Notes under the pieces: generated by a model
Told to the model about the DNA's origin: nothing
The model's database searches: none
What the model saw: only the letters and a program-made list of their open reading frames with translations
Assembly (NCBI GenBank): GCA_028875185.1
Contig: JAPPFH010000127.1
Location: forward strand, 1 to 64,000
DNA: 64,000 nt
Direction: 5' to 3'
DNA from: Chloroflexota bacterium
GTDB lineage: Bacteria > Chloroflexota > Anaerolineae > Aggregatilineales > Phototrophicaceae
Program-made: the position numbers and the translations under genes
In this document: positions 54,267-63,077 of the stretch, piece after piece
How the letters are laid out: each line of letters starts with the position of its first letter
Position numbering within the stretch: position 1 is the stretch's first letter

Positions 54267-54294
54267 TTTACATTGCGAATTATTGTGATACACT
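54267..54294 (+). promoter_or_regulatory. candidate promoter for rpmJ-rpsM-rpsK-rpoA
   Basis: TTTACA (54267-54272), 16-base spacer, TACACT (54289-54294). It lies in the 219-base gap after the exported hydrolase and would start a new transcript near 54301 for the alpha-operon genes. Confidence 0.5.
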
Positions 54295-54371
54295 GTTTCT
54301 TCGCTCTCAATTGCCTGATGCGATTTGCAGGACAATTGAATCGTTAGAAACATCGTCATAGGGTGGGAGTA

Positions 54372-54432
54372 GCGCATCTACAGTTGGATGCTCCTGTAGA
54401 TTGTGCGCATATTGCTGGAGCAATTTCCAGCA
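54372..54432 (+). promoter_or_regulatory. two-hairpin leader upstream of rpmJ
   Basis: First hairpin: ATCTACAG (54376-54383) with CTGTAGAT (54394-54401), extendable by GCGC/GTGC with one bulge. Second: TGCTGGA (54413-54419) with TCCAGCA (54426-54432), 6-base loop, ending 27 bases before the rpmJ ATG. This resembles a ribosomal-protein autoregulatory leader; the ligand is unknown. Confidence 0.5.
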
Positions 54433-54459
54433 TTGGGAACTGAGACTGAGGAAGAGCGC

Positions 54460-54573
54460 ATGAAGGTATCAGCAAGCGTCAAACGCCGTTGCCCGAAGTG
54501 CCGGGTAATCAAGCGCAAGCGTCGGGTGATGATCATCTGTGAGAACCCGAAACACAAACAGAGACAGGGCTAA
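54460..54573 (+). CDS. rpmJ: 50S ribosomal protein L36
   Basis: 37-aa zinc-binding large-subunit protein. Starts [10 protein letters not shown]; zinc ligands C11-x2-C14, C27 and H32 are all present (C+ form). The stop TAA is at 54571-54573. GAAGAG precedes the ATG. rpsM starts 30 bases later. Confidence 0.97.
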   Translation: MKVSASVKRRCPKCRVIKRKRRVMIICENPKHKQRQG

Positions 54574-54603
54574 CTTCGCCCTTATTGATCAAGGAGACAT
54601 TCG

Positions 54604-54990
54604 ATGGCTCGTATCGAAGGTGTTGATCTGCCGCGGGAAAAGCGCGTCGTCATCGGCTTGACGTACATCTATGGCATCGGCAAATCCACAAGTCAGCGTC
54701 TGTTAGATAGCGCTGGCATTGATCACGGTACACGCGTCCGTGATTTGAGCGAAAGCGAATTGCAGCGCATTCGCGAGCTAATTAGCGGCTTGACCATTGA
54801 AGGCGACCTGCGCCGTCAAACGCAATTGAATATCAAACGGCTGATGGAAATCAATTCGTATCGCGGATTGCGGCATCGGCGGCGCCTGCCAGTACGCGGG
54901 CAGCGAACGCGGACAAACGGGCGGACGCGCCGTGGCAAGAAGCAGACGGTCGCCGGGCGCGGCCGCCGTCGTGGCGCCACGAAAAAGTAG
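54604..54990 (+). CDS. rpsM: 30S ribosomal protein S13
   Basis: Head protein contacting P-site tRNA and L5. 128 aa: [13 protein letters not shown] start, [10 protein letters not shown], then [20 protein letters not shown] lies upstream of the ATG at 54604. A 134-base gap follows. Confidence 0.98.
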   Translation: MARIEGVDLPREKRVVIGLTYIYGIGKSTSQRLLDSAGIDHGTRVRDLSESELQRIRELISGLTIEGDLRRQTQLNIKRLMEINSYRGLRHRRRLPVRGQRTRTNGRTRRGKKQTVAGRGRRRGATKK

Positions 54991-55124
54991 GCGCGCCGAA
55001 TTTCTATAGACTTTTTCGCACACGCGTTTTGGCTATTGCAGTCGCGTTATCTAGGTTGCGCGGACGGGTAAGGGGCGCGATCGCGCGCCGCTGCGGTAAA
55101 TTTTAGTTCAACTGGAGCGAATGA

Positions 55125-55523
55125 ATGGCAAGAGCAAGTAGAGGCAGTCGCGGGACTGGTAGGCGAACCTTCAAGAATATCCCCTATGGTCAAGCGCATA
55201 TTCATGCAACTTTCAACAATACCATTGTGTCCATGACTGATCAGTCGGGAAATGTCATCACCTGGGCGAGCGCCGGCACCTCCGGATTCACCGGCAGCCG
55301 CAAGAATACCCCGTACGCGGCGCGGATGGCGGCTGAAACCGCGGCGGCAAACTCGCAGCAGCATGGCATGAAAGAAGTCGACATCTTCGTTAAAGGTCCA
55401 GGACCCGGTCGCGAAGCGGCGATTCGATCAATTCAGCAGAGTGGCTTGAAGGTTCGGTCTATTTCTGACGTGACGCCTGTGCCGCATAACGGCGTTCGCC
55501 CGCCGAAACGCCGGCGCGTTTAG
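55125..55523 (+). CDS. rpsK: 30S ribosomal protein S11
   Basis: Platform protein. 132 aa. Signature: [15 protein letters not shown], then [12 protein letters not shown], and the tail [18 protein letters not shown]. The next gene is rpoA, 21 bases away; rpsD, normally between them, is missing. Confidence 0.98.
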   Translation: MARASRGSRGTGRRTFKNIPYGQAHIHATFNNTIVSMTDQSGNVITWASAGTSGFTGSRKNTPYAARMAAETAAANSQQHGMKEVDIFVKGPGPGREAAIRSIQQSGLKVRSISDVTPVPHNGVRPPKRRRV

Positions 55524-55544
55524 TCGAAAAGGAAGCCTCCCTAT

Positions 55545-56567
55545 ATGATTTACCCAACAGAGTCCGCATCGGCGCTTGCAGGCGCGGTCGACGGCAATCT
55601 GGTAACAGCGAATATGGTGCTTCCACATCAGGTGGAGAGCCAGAATATCACCAAGGATTATGGACGCTTTGTTATCAGCCCGCTGGAGAGCGGTTACGGA
55701 TTGACCTTGGGCAATGCTTTGCGGCGTGTCTTGCTATCGTCTCTGCCGGGGGCGGCGGTCACGAGCATTCGCGTCTCTGAAGTCCATCATGAATTTTCCG
55801 AAGTCCCGCATGTGCGCGAAGATATGACGCAGCTTATCCTGCAAATCAAGCAGTTGCGGCTGGTCTTGCAGGGCGTGGAAACCTCGCGCTTGAGCCTCAA
55901 CTACAGCGGCGGCGACGGCATTGTCACTGCGGCTGATATTTTGGCGCCGGCCGAAGTTTTAATCGAGAACCCAAGCCTCTATCTCTTTACCGTCGACGGT
56001 CAAGATGTCAATATCGAGATGGAATTCGAAGTGCGCTCCGGGCGCGGATTCAGCCCGGCGGAGGAGCGTGGACGGCTGCCAATCGGCGAATTGCCGGTAG
56101 ACGCAATCTTCAGCCCGATAAAGCGGGTGAACTTTGATGTTGAGCGCGCGCGCGTCGGCCAGCGTACTAACTATGACCGTCTCGTGCTCGAATTGTGGAC
56201 GGATGGGACGATCCGCCCTGAAGAAGGCTTGGCGCAAGCAGCCCAGATTCTGATGCATCATCTCAAAGTGGTCGCGGGCGTCGATGACGACTGGTTCCAA
56301 AATATCGAGCTGCCGCCGCAGATCGACGACGAGCCTACTTATCCGCCGCTCTACGACAAGCCGATCGAGGAATTGGACCTCAGCGTTCGTGTATTCAATT
56401 CGCTGAAACGCACCGGCATCACATCGGTCGGCGACGTGCTGGATATGTTGAATCGCGGACCCGATGCGATGTTGGCGATCCGCAATTTCGGCGAAAAGTC
56501 GCTGGATGAACTCGAGCAGAAGCTGCAAGAAAAGAACTACTGGCCCCACGAGAAGACTGAGCAGTAA
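55545..56567 (+). CDS. rpoA: RNA polymerase alpha subunit
   Basis: Assembly scaffold of RNA polymerase. 340 aa. N-terminal domain: G-R-F-V-I-S-P-L-E-S-G-Y-G-L-T-L-G-N-A-L-R-R-V-L-L. Its C-terminal domain (about 270-335) is the helical DNA/activator-binding part (R-V-F-N-S-L-K-R-T-G-I, R-N-F-G-E-K-S-L-D-E-L). The ATG at 55545 has AAGGAAG upstream. An internal Met at 55614 would match the usual alpha start but has no ribosome site, so about 23 extra N-terminal residues seem real. Confidence 0.97.
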   Translation: MIYPTESASALAGAVDGNLVTANMVLPHQVESQNITKDYGRFVISPLESGYGLTLGNALRRVLLSSLPGAAVTSIRVSEVHHEFSEVPHVREDMTQLILQIKQLRLVLQGVETSRLSLNYSGGDGIVTAADILAPAEVLIENPSLYLFTVDGQDVNIEMEFEVRSGRGFSPAEERGRLPIGELPVDAIFSPIKRVNFDVERARVGQRTNYDRLVLELWTDGTIRPEEGLAQAAQILMHHLKVVAGVDDDWFQNIELPPQIDDEPTYPPLYDKPIEELDLSVRVFNSLKRTGITSVGDVLDMLNRGPDAMLAIRNFGEKSLDELEQKLQEKNYWPHEKTEQ

Positions 56568-56584
56568 GTAAGCGAGGCGCAAGT

Positions 56585-56992
56585 ATGCGACATCGTCGTC
56601 ACGGAAAAAAACTGAATCGCAGCGGCAGCCATCGCAAGGCTCTGCGCATGAATTTGGCTAGTCAATTATTCATCCACGGGCGAATCAGAACGACATTCCA
56701 CAAAGCCAAGTTCGTGCAGGGTCATGCCGAGCGCTTGATCACAATTGCCAAACGGGGGCTGGCAAAAGCGGATGCGAATGGCGACGAGCTGATTGCCGTG
56801 CATGCGCGCCGGCAAGTCGCCCGTCGCTTGAATAATGATCGTGATCTGGTTGGCGTAGTTTTCGATGACTTGGCGCCTCTGTATGAGGATCGCCCCGGCG
56901 GTTATACACGAATACTTAAACTGGGACCGCGCAAAGGCGACAACGCTGAAATGGCGCTGATAGAACTGGTGGATTACGAGGTGGAGGATTAG
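56585..56992 (+). CDS. rplQ: 50S ribosomal protein L17
   Basis: Tunnel-exit protein. 135 aa. Starts M-R-H-R-R-H-G-K-K-L-N-R, with the conserved R-M-N-L-A-S-Q-L-F and G-G-Y-T-R-I-L-K-L-G-P-R-K-G-D-N-A-E-M-A. Its stop (56990-56992) touches the likely start of truA. Confidence 0.98.
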   Translation: MRHRRHGKKLNRSGSHRKALRMNLASQLFIHGRIRTTFHKAKFVQGHAERLITIAKRGLAKADANGDELIAVHARRQVARRLNNDRDLVGVVFDDLAPLYEDRPGGYTRILKLGPRKGDNAEMALIELVDYEVED

Positions 56993-57833
56993 CGCGCCCG
57001 CAAAATCGCGGCGTTACGCTGCTGTCCTGGCATACGATGGGGGCGCCTACCAAGGCTTTCAGCGACAGCCCAAACCGACGCCGACGATCCAGGCGGCAAT
57101 AGAAGCGGCGATCGGTCAGGTCGCGGCGCCGGGGTCGAGCATCGTCGGCGCTGGGCGAACGGATGCCGGTGTGCATGCGAGCGGCCAAGTGATTGCCTTC
57201 GATATTGAATGGAATCATGGAGACGATGATTTATTGCGCGCGATCAATGCCCAGCTTCCGCCGGATATCGCCCTGCGCGAGATTTGGCGGCGCGAGCGCT
57301 TTCATCCACGATATGACGCTCTATGGCGGCAGTATGCCTACCGCATCGCGACGCCGGCGACACGCAATCCGCTCTTGGCTCGCTATGTTTGGCAGCTTAC
57401 CGGCGAGTCGCTCGAATTGGATCGCATGAATGCGGCGGCGGCGATAATCCTGGGCGAACATGACTTTGCCGCCTTTGGCACGCCGCCACAAGCGGGCAGC
57501 CTCAATACGGTGAGGCAGGTTTTTCTATCGAGCTGGGAGTTGGAATCGGGAACATTTGGCGCCGCATACCGTTATCGCATTCGCGGGACCGCGTTCTTAT
57601 ACCACATGGCGCGCCGACTGGTGGGAATGATGGCGCAGGTGGGCCGGGGCGCAATCAGCTTAGGCGAATTCGAGGCGATTCTGCGTAGCCGCGAGCTCTC
57701 GCGGACGAAAACGCTGGCGCCGCCCTGTGGATTGGTCCTCGAAGCGGTGGGCTATCCCGGCGTCACCGAGACGGAAACGACAACGCGCGCCGCTGAACAG
57801 GTCATGATGGCAGCGCTGGAGGGAAGGATATGA
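56988..57833 (+). CDS. truA: tRNA pseudouridine synthase A, apparent non-canonical start
   Basis: Makes pseudouridine at positions 38-40 of tRNA anticodon stems. The catalytic Asp is in G-R-T-D-A-G-V-H, encoded at 57162-57164. The family N-terminus ([20 protein letters not shown]) lies upstream in the same frame from about 57009. No ATG, GTG or TTG occurs in that frame between the in-frame stop (56961-56963) and 57171, and a start at 57171 would lose the Asp. The ATT at 56988, overlapping the rplQ stop after GGAGG, is the best candidate and gives 281 aa. A base error or a CTG at 57027 are alternatives. It ends in an ATGA overlap with rplM. Confidence 0.85.
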   Translation: MSAPAKSRRYAAVLAYDGGAYQGFQRQPKPTPTIQAAIEAAIGQVAAPGSSIVGAGRTDAGVHASGQVIAFDIEWNHGDDDLLRAINAQLPPDIALREIWRRERFHPRYDALWRQYAYRIATPATRNPLLARYVWQLTGESLELDRMNAAAAIILGEHDFAAFGTPPQAGSLNTVRQVFLSSWELESGTFGAAYRYRIRGTAFLYHMARRLVGMMAQVGRGAISLGEFEAILRSRELSRTKTLAPPCGLVLEAVGYPGVTETETTTRAAEQVMMAALEGRI

Positions 57834-58273
57834 GACAGATCGTGCAGAAGACTTATGCGACTACGCCCGACGTCATTGAGCGGCGCTGGTGGGTCGTTGA
57901 CGCGCGGGGCATGACATTGGGCCGCGTCTCGTCTAAGGTGGCGCAACTGTTGCGCGGGACGCACAAGCCATACTTCACGCCGCACCTTGACACCGGCGAT
58001 TATGTTATCATCGTCAACGCCGACAAGATCCACGTCACCGGCAAGCGCATGGACCAGAAGACATATTATCGCCACAGCGGTTATCCCGGCGGCTTGAAGT
58101 CGATGACACTGCGCGAAATGATGCACAAGTTCCCGACCCGCGCGCTGCGGCTTTCGATCAAGGGCATGCTGCCCAAGGGACCGCTCGGCCGCCGTATGTT
58201 CAAGAAGCTAAAAGTCTATGCTGGCGCCGAACACCCGCATCAGGCGCAGCAGCCGCAAATTCTGGAATTGTAG
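57830..58273 (+). CDS. rplM: 50S ribosomal protein L13
   Basis: Early-assembly protein. 147 aa. [19 protein letters not shown], then [13 protein letters not shown], then [11 protein letters not shown] are diagnostic. It starts inside the truA stop and pairs with rpsI as in most bacteria. Confidence 0.98.
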   Translation: MRQIVQKTYATTPDVIERRWWVVDARGMTLGRVSSKVAQLLRGTHKPYFTPHLDTGDYVIIVNADKIHVTGKRMDQKTYYRHSGYPGGLKSMTLREMMHKFPTRALRLSIKGMLPKGPLGRRMFKKLKVYAGAEHPHQAQQPQILEL

Positions 58274-58346
58274 GTTGATCAGATTTGACCCGCGCGAAAC
58301 ACTTGGATCGGCGCTTCGCGAGTGGCGCAATTTGAGGAGATATTGA

Positions 58347-58742
58347 ATGTCAGCACAGTATTACGAAGGCATCGGCCGCCGCAAGTCCGCCTCCGCGCGC
58401 GTGCGCTTGTTCCCCGGCGGCACCGGCAGATTCATCATCAATGGAAAAGAGGGCATGGAATTCTTGCCGCGCCTCGGCGACACCGAGATCTGCCTGGCGC
58501 CCTTAACCCATATTGGGCAGGAACGCCATTACGATATTTCCGTGCACGTCAATGGCGGCGGCATTACCGGGCAGCGAGACGCTATCTTGCTCGGCATCGC
58601 CCGCGCCTTGGAAAAGATCGACCCCGACTTGCGCGGGACGCTCAAACGCGAGGGTTTCCTCTCTCGCGACGCGCGCGTCAAAGAGCGCAAAAAGCCCGGT
58701 CTCAAACGCGCTCGCAAGGCGCCAACCTATACCAAGCGTTAA
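58347..58742 (+). CDS. rpsI: 30S ribosomal protein S9
   Basis: Head protein whose C-terminal tail touches P-site tRNA. 131 aa: G-I-G-R-R-K-S-A-S-A-R-V-R, G-Q-R-D-A-I-L-L-G-I-A-R-A-L, and the tail ending T-Y-T-K-R. Last gene of the superoperon; a strong terminator follows. Confidence 0.98.
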   Translation: MSAQYYEGIGRRKSASARVRLFPGGTGRFIINGKEGMEFLPRLGDTEICLAPLTHIGQERHYDISVHVNGGGITGQRDAILLGIARALEKIDPDLRGTLKREGFLSRDARVKERKKPGLKRARKAPTYTKR

Positions 58743-58767
58743 CAGCAAGACTGAATAGCGCGCTCTT

Positions 58768-58804
58768 CAGCCAGCACTCGCCGAGGGTCGCTGGCTGTTT
58801 TTTT
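58768..58804 (+). terminator. intrinsic terminator of the ribosomal superoperon
   Basis: CAGCCAGC (58768-58775) and GCTGGCTG (58790-58797) form a perfect 8-bp stem, followed by seven T (58798-58804). It is the clearest intrinsic terminator in the window. Confidence 0.9.
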
Positions 58805-58847
58805 GGGCGCGCGGATGCGCCAAGCCAGAGCGAGCAAGAAGTATCCG

Positions 58848-60302
58848 ATGATTTCGATTTTGGGCTTAGGTCCGGGCGCCATCGACGATCTGTCGTTGCG
58901 CGCCTGGGAGAAGATTCAAGGCACAGCGAAGTTGTACCTGCGCACGGCGCGCCACCCCAGCGTGGCCGATCTTCCGGCAGCCGTCAACGTAGTCAGTTTC
59001 GATGAAATCTACCAGCAACATGAGCAATTCAAAGATGTCTATGACGAAATTGCCGCGCGGATCCTCCACCAGGCGCAAGAAACGGGCGGGGTCGTTTACG
59101 CCGTGCCCGGTGACCCACTGGTTGGCGAATCAACGACGCCGCGCATTCTGGCGCTCGCCGCCGAAGCGTCGATCGCGGTAGAGATCATCCATGGCGTCAG
59201 CTTCATTGAACCCTGTTTGTCGCTCTTGGGCATAGACGCGCTGGATGGCTTGCAAGCGCTCGATGCGCTTTCCGTCGCCGAGCAATATCATCCGCCAATC
59301 AATCCGGCGCTGCCGGCGCTTTTGGCGCAGGTTTACAATCAGTCAGTCGCTTCGAACCTCAAGCTGACCTTGATGAACCAATATGACGACGATTTTCCGG
59401 TCAAGCTGATCCACGCGGCCGGCACGAGTTATGCCACAGTCGAAGACCTGAAACTCTATGAAATCGACCGCAGCCAGCGGATCAATGTCATGACCACATT
59501 ATTTGTCCCGGCGATGAATGCGCACAGCAGTTTCGAAACGCTGCAGAATATCATCGCGCATTTGCGGTCGCCCGAGGGTTGCCCTTGGGATCGCGAACAG
59601 TCGCACAAGTCCTTACGCCCCTTTCTAATCGAAGAGGCCTACGAGGCGCTGGAAGCGCTGGACGGTGAAAACCCGAAGGCGCTCAATGAGGAGCTGGGTG
59701 ATCTGCTATTGCAGATTCTGCTGCACACGCAGATCGCGATCGACGACGGCGAATTCAAGATGGCTGATCTGCTGCGACAATTGAACGAGAAAATGATTCG
59801 GCGGCATCCACATGTCTTTGGCGATGTCGAGGCGACCGGCGATCTCGGTGAGCTTTCGCGCATCTGGCATGAAGTCAAGCAGGCGGAGAAAGCAGGCAGC
59901 GCCGCCCCGGCTGAATCGCTTCTGGATGGGATTCCGGCGGGCGCGCCCGCTCTGTTCGTGGCGCAGCGCTATTCGCAGCGCGCGTCAAAAGTCGGTTTCG
60001 ATTGGGCCGATATTGGCGGTGTCGAAGCCAAATTCGAGGAAGAGCTGGCCGAAGTATTGACCGCGGAGACTGATGCCGAGCGGATTAAGGAAATCGGCGA
60101 TCTGATTTTCGTACTCGTGAATTGGCTGCGCTGGCTCGGCATAGACGATCCCGAGAGCTTGCTGCGTACAATTAATGCGAAATTCTACCGTCGTTTCTGT
60201 CATGTCGAACAGCAAGTGGCGCAATCGGGAAAACACTTTGACGACTGCAGCCTGGATGAGCTTGAAGCGTTGTGGCAAGAAGCCAAGCGCTTGACCGACT
60301 GA
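58848..60302 (+). CDS. mazG: tetrapyrrole-methylase/MazG fusion nucleotide pyrophosphohydrolase
   Basis: YabN-type two-domain protein. Residues 1 to about 225 form a tetrapyrrole (corrin/porphyrin) methylase-like domain (I-S-I-L-G-L-G-P-G-A-I-D-D-L-S-L near the start, then V-V-Y-A-V-P-G-D-P-L-V-G-E-S). The rest is MazG: two EExxD-like metal sites (I-E-E-A-Y-E-A-L-E-A-L-D and N-E-E-L-G-D-L-L-L-Q), which hydrolyses (d)NTPs to monophosphates. 484 aa from the ATG at 58848; the frame is open to 58803 inside the terminator. It overlaps the next gene by one base (TGATG). The role of the methylase part in such fusions is unclear. Confidence 0.92.
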   Translation: MISILGLGPGAIDDLSLRAWEKIQGTAKLYLRTARHPSVADLPAAVNVVSFDEIYQQHEQFKDVYDEIAARILHQAQETGGVVYAVPGDPLVGESTTPRILALAAEASIAVEIIHGVSFIEPCLSLLGIDALDGLQALDALSVAEQYHPPINPALPALLAQVYNQSVASNLKLTLMNQYDDDFPVKLIHAAGTSYATVEDLKLYEIDRSQRINVMTTLFVPAMNAHSSFETLQNIIAHLRSPEGCPWDREQSHKSLRPFLIEEAYEALEALDGENPKALNEELGDLLLQILLHTQIAIDDGEFKMADLLRQLNEKMIRRHPHVFGDVEATGDLGELSRIWHEVKQAEKAGSAAPAESLLDGIPAGAPALFVAQRYSQRASKVGFDWADIGGVEAKFEEELAEVLTAETDAERIKEIGDLIFVLVNWLRWLGIDDPESLLRTINAKFYRRFCHVEQQVAQSGKHFDDCSLDELEALWQEAKRLTD

Positions 60303-61054
60303 TGCCTGCGGACCCGACTATTCTCGAAGGCGCGCTTTCCATACAGGCGGCGCTCGAAGCGGGCTTCCGTGATATCCACCAGATTCTGATAGACGAGCGC
60401 AAACGTTCTGACCGGCGTATCAGCTGGTTGCGCCGTAAAGCTCAGTCCGCCGGCGCGAGCGTCTCCTTCGTATCGCGCGCGACGATTGAGGCGAGCGCCA
60501 GCGGCAAATCGCATGGCGGCATCATCGCGCTGGTGGGCGAACGGCGTTTCCGCCAGCTGGGTGAGTTGCTGCCTGAAGCGGAGCCCGCCTTTATCGTCAT
60601 GCTGGATGGCATCGAGGATCCCTACAATTTCGCCGGGGTAATACGGGCGCTATACGCCGCGGGCGCGGATGGCGTTGTGATGCGCCCGCGCAATTGGACC
60701 AGCGCAACGGCTTTAGTCGGCAGAGCCAGCGCCGGGGCGATTGAGCGCTTGCCCCTGGCGATCGCCGCGACAGCTGCTGAGGCCGCGGAGTTTTATCGCG
60801 GCCATAACCTCGTCGTTGCCTGTACCGCAAAAGCCGAGCCAGCGGAGCCGCTGTACGACGTTGATCTCACGGCACCGCTATTCTTGCTAATCGGAGGGGA
60901 ACGGCGTGGCGTCACGCGCTCGTTTTTGCGTAACGCTGACTGGCATTTGCGCGTTCCCTATGGTCGCGAATTTGAGCCTTCGCTCGGCACAGTTGGCGCG
61001 GCCTCGGTCATCGCCTTTGAGGTGTCGCGACAGCGACGCTGTACAAGGCTTTGA
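60302..61054 (+). CDS. SpoU/TrmH-family RNA 2'-O-methyltransferase
   Basis: SPOUT-fold methyltransferase of the RlmB/TrmH group, using SAM to methylate a ribose in rRNA or tRNA. 250 aa from the ATG at 60302. N-terminal substrate-binding domain (1 to about 85: L-E-G-A-L-S-I-Q-A-A-L-E-A-G). Motif 1: L-D-G-I-E-D-P-Y-N-F-A-G-V-I-R. Motif 2: L-I-G-G-E-R-R-G-V. Motif 3: V-P-Y-G...S-L-G-T-V-G-A-A-S-V, which departs from the usual S-L-N-V-S/A. Target site is not determinable. Coupled to mazG. Confidence 0.88.
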   Translation: MPADPTILEGALSIQAALEAGFRDIHQILIDERKRSDRRISWLRRKAQSAGASVSFVSRATIEASASGKSHGGIIALVGERRFRQLGELLPEAEPAFIVMLDGIEDPYNFAGVIRALYAAGADGVVMRPRNWTSATALVGRASAGAIERLPLAIAATAAEAAEFYRGHNLVVACTAKAEPAEPLYDVDLTAPLFLLIGGERRGVTRSFLRNADWHLRVPYGREFEPSLGTVGAASVIAFEVSRQRRCTRL

Positions 61055-61148
61055 CGCAAGTGGCTGGCGATTGAGTGTCGCGTAATGACAACCTCTGCTA
61101 CCATGCCATGCATATCGCAGCGTCAGCAAACATTATACGGGAGATGAT

Positions 61149-62222
61149 ATGAAGGCGCTCATACTCGCCGCTGGGCAAGGCACGCGTCTGCGCCCGGTTA
61201 CGCTTACCATGCCGAAATCGCTGGTGCCGGTTGCGAATCGATGGCTGATCAATTACGCGATGGATTCGTTGAAGAAAGCCGGGCTGACCGATATTGGAAT
61301 CGTCGTCAATAGCATGGATTCCCCTATCGTCACTAATCTGCGCGATGGCCGCATGCTCGACGTGAGTATTGAATACATCGTGCAGGACAAGCAACTAGGC
61401 CTCGCGCATGCGACGGCGCTCTGCCATGAATTCGTCGGCGACGAACCATTTACTGTTTTCCTCGGTGACAACATCTTCCAGGATAAGATGACCAGCCTGC
61501 TCACCTCCTTCGCTGAGTCGCCAAATGAAGCCGCGGTCGTCTTGGGCAAGGTGCCAGATCCGGCGCGCTTTGGCATTGCCGAAATCGATAACGGCAGCAT
61601 CGTCCGCGTGGTCGAAAAGCCGCAGGATCCGCCATCCGACCTGGCGATCGCCGGCGTTTATCTTTTCCGCTCGTCGATTTTTGACGCGATTAAGCGCATC
61701 TCGCCTTCGGGCCGCAATGAGCTAGAGATCACCGATGCCATCCAGGTGCTTATCAATGATGGCAATCGCGTCGCCTCCTACAAACTCGATGGCTGGTGGA
61801 TTGACGCTGGCAAACCGGACGCGATCATCATGGCGAATCAATTGGTGCTGGAGGAACTGCCTTATACGCCGGCGCCGGAGAATAGCGACCAGATCGAAGG
61901 CGATAGTGAACTGTCTCACCGTGTGCTGATCGGCCGCGACAGCAAGGTCATCGACAGCGTCATTCGCGGTCCTGTCATCATCGGCAATAGCACCATCATT
62001 CGCGACAGCTACATCGGGCCCTATACGGCGCTCGGAGACAACGTGGTCGTCGAAGGCAGCGAAATCGAAGCCAGCATCGTCATGAAGGATTGTGAAATTC
62101 GAAACATCGTCGGGCGGATCGACCGCAGCCTGCTGGCGGAAAACGCGCGCGTCACCTCAGCGCCGCATATGCCGGACGCGCATCGATTTGTCTTGGCGGA
62201 AAACAGCTACGTGCAATTCTAG
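61149..62222 (+). CDS. sugar-1-phosphate nucleotidylyltransferase, long RmlA type
   Basis: Makes an NDP-sugar (likely dTDP-glucose) from sugar-1-phosphate. 357 aa. N-terminal Rossmann-type domain (1 to about 240) with L-A-A-G-Q-G-T-R-L-R-P and M-P-K-S-L-V-P-V, and the product-binding G-W-W-I-D-A-G-K-P-D. A C-terminal left-handed beta-helix (about 265-357) shows hexapeptide-like repeats (V-I-I-G-N-S-T-I-I-R-D). This matches the long-form glucose-1-phosphate thymidylyltransferases found for antibiotic or cell-wall sugars; exact sugar unknown. GGGAG upstream. Confidence 0.88.
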   Translation: MKALILAAGQGTRLRPVTLTMPKSLVPVANRWLINYAMDSLKKAGLTDIGIVVNSMDSPIVTNLRDGRMLDVSIEYIVQDKQLGLAHATALCHEFVGDEPFTVFLGDNIFQDKMTSLLTSFAESPNEAAVVLGKVPDPARFGIAEIDNGSIVRVVEKPQDPPSDLAIAGVYLFRSSIFDAIKRISPSGRNELEITDAIQVLINDGNRVASYKLDGWWIDAGKPDAIIMANQLVLEELPYTPAPENSDQIEGDSELSHRVLIGRDSKVIDSVIRGPVIIGNSTIIRDSYIGPYTALGDNVVVEGSEIEASIVMKDCEIRNIVGRIDRSLLAENARVTSAPHMPDAHRFVLAENSYVQF

Positions 62223-62226
62223 ACGT

Positions 62227-62637
62227 TTACTTCAGCAAACGCGGAGGCAGCAAACCCGTCTGCTGCAAGTAGGCGTCGTCGGGTCCTTGCCAACCCACTT
62301 TGGCGAAATCAACTTTTCCGCTCTTATCAAAGCCTACGCCCTCCATCTCCAGCAGGCGCCGCTGTTCCTCCGCCTGCGCGCTGCCGGCTGGAAAGCTGAT
62401 CGTGCCGCGACTGTTGATGACGCGATGCCAGGGGATCGACTTGCCGCTGGGCGTCTTGCGCAGTGCCGTGCCCACCCAGCGCGGCGCCAGATTTCGCATC
62501 CGGGTCGGCTCAATATCAGCGCCCGGCGCGATCATCGAGGCGATCTGACCATAGCTGCTGACCTTGCCAGCGGGAATCTGACGCACGATTTCCCAAACCG
62601 TTTCGAAAAAAGACGTGGCCTGGGGCGGATAAAACAT
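62227..62637 (-). CDS. alkyltransferase-like protein (ATL)
   Basis: Homologue of O6-alkylguanine-DNA methyltransferase without the acceptor cysteine. 136 aa. The MGMT signature P-C-H-R-V is P-W-H-R-V here (69-73), so it cannot take the alkyl group. Known ATLs bind O6-alkylguanine and hand it to nucleotide-excision repair. The winged-helix region (G-K-V-S-S-Y-G-Q-I-A) and the A-P-R-W-V-G region are conserved. It diverges from the VOC gene. Mfd, another excision-repair factor, is encoded about 39 kb away in the same window. Confidence 0.88.
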   Translation of the reverse strand: MFYPPQATSFFETVWEIVRQIPAGKVSSYGQIASMIAPGADIEPTRMRNLAPRWVGTALRKTPSGKSIPWHRVINSRGTISFPAGSAQAEEQRRLLEMEGVGFDKSGKVDFAKVGWQGPDDAYLQQTGLLPPRLLK

Positions 62638-62717
62638 AGTGGCTCCAATTGCTCGGCCGGAAGCGCCGGTTGTCAGTTAGAATGTGGTGATATGGCAATA
62701 GTTTCGGGAGATCGAAC

Positions 62718-63077
62718 ATGCAAATGGTTGGGCTGACCGTCGCCGCAACCAATATGGACCTCATGGTGAAATTCTACAATGCTGTCTTTGATGCCGATCT
62801 CAAACCTACCGTGCATATCGGCGAAGAGCAGTTTTATGCCGGCACGCTCTGCGGGATGAAGCTGACCTTCTGTCCCAACACGATCGCCGGCGTCGTCGCC
62901 GATCAAAACCGCCAGCAATTCCGATTTCAAGTGGACAACATTGAGACGGTGATGGCGAATGGGATAGCCAATCATGGCGACGAGATCAACCCGATTGAGG
63001 AGTACAAAGGCGCGAAAGTGGCGTCGCTTGCCGACCCCGATGGCAATACAATCGAATTTGTCGAGTCGCTCTCATAA
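62718..63077 (+). CDS. VOC (glyoxalase/bleomycin-resistance) fold protein
   Basis: 119-aa protein with one pair of beta-alpha-beta-beta-beta units. Starts M-Q-M-V-G-L-T-V-A-A-T-N-M-D-L-M-V-K-F-Y-N and ends with S-L-A-D-P-D-G-N-T-I-E-F-V-E, both typical of small VOC proteins. CGGGAG lies upstream. The substrate cannot be told; not enough evidence for glyoxalase I. It converges with the next gene, the stops overlapping by 6 bases. Confidence 0.82.
   Translation: MQMVGLTVAATNMDLMVKFYNAVFDADLKPTVHIGEEQFYAGTLCGMKLTFCPNTIAGVVADQNRQQFRFQVDNIETVMANGIANHGDEINPIEEYKGAKVASLADPDGNTIEFVESLS

Noticed and set aside
57171..57833. truA starting at GTG 57171
   Set aside because: That start removes the catalytic Asp of G-R-T-D-A-G and the whole N-terminal domain, which is encoded in frame upstream.
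61055..61148. Promoter ATTATAC before the nucleotidylyltransferase gene
   Set aside because: The box lies against the ribosome site, so a transcript starting after it would lack the ribosome site.
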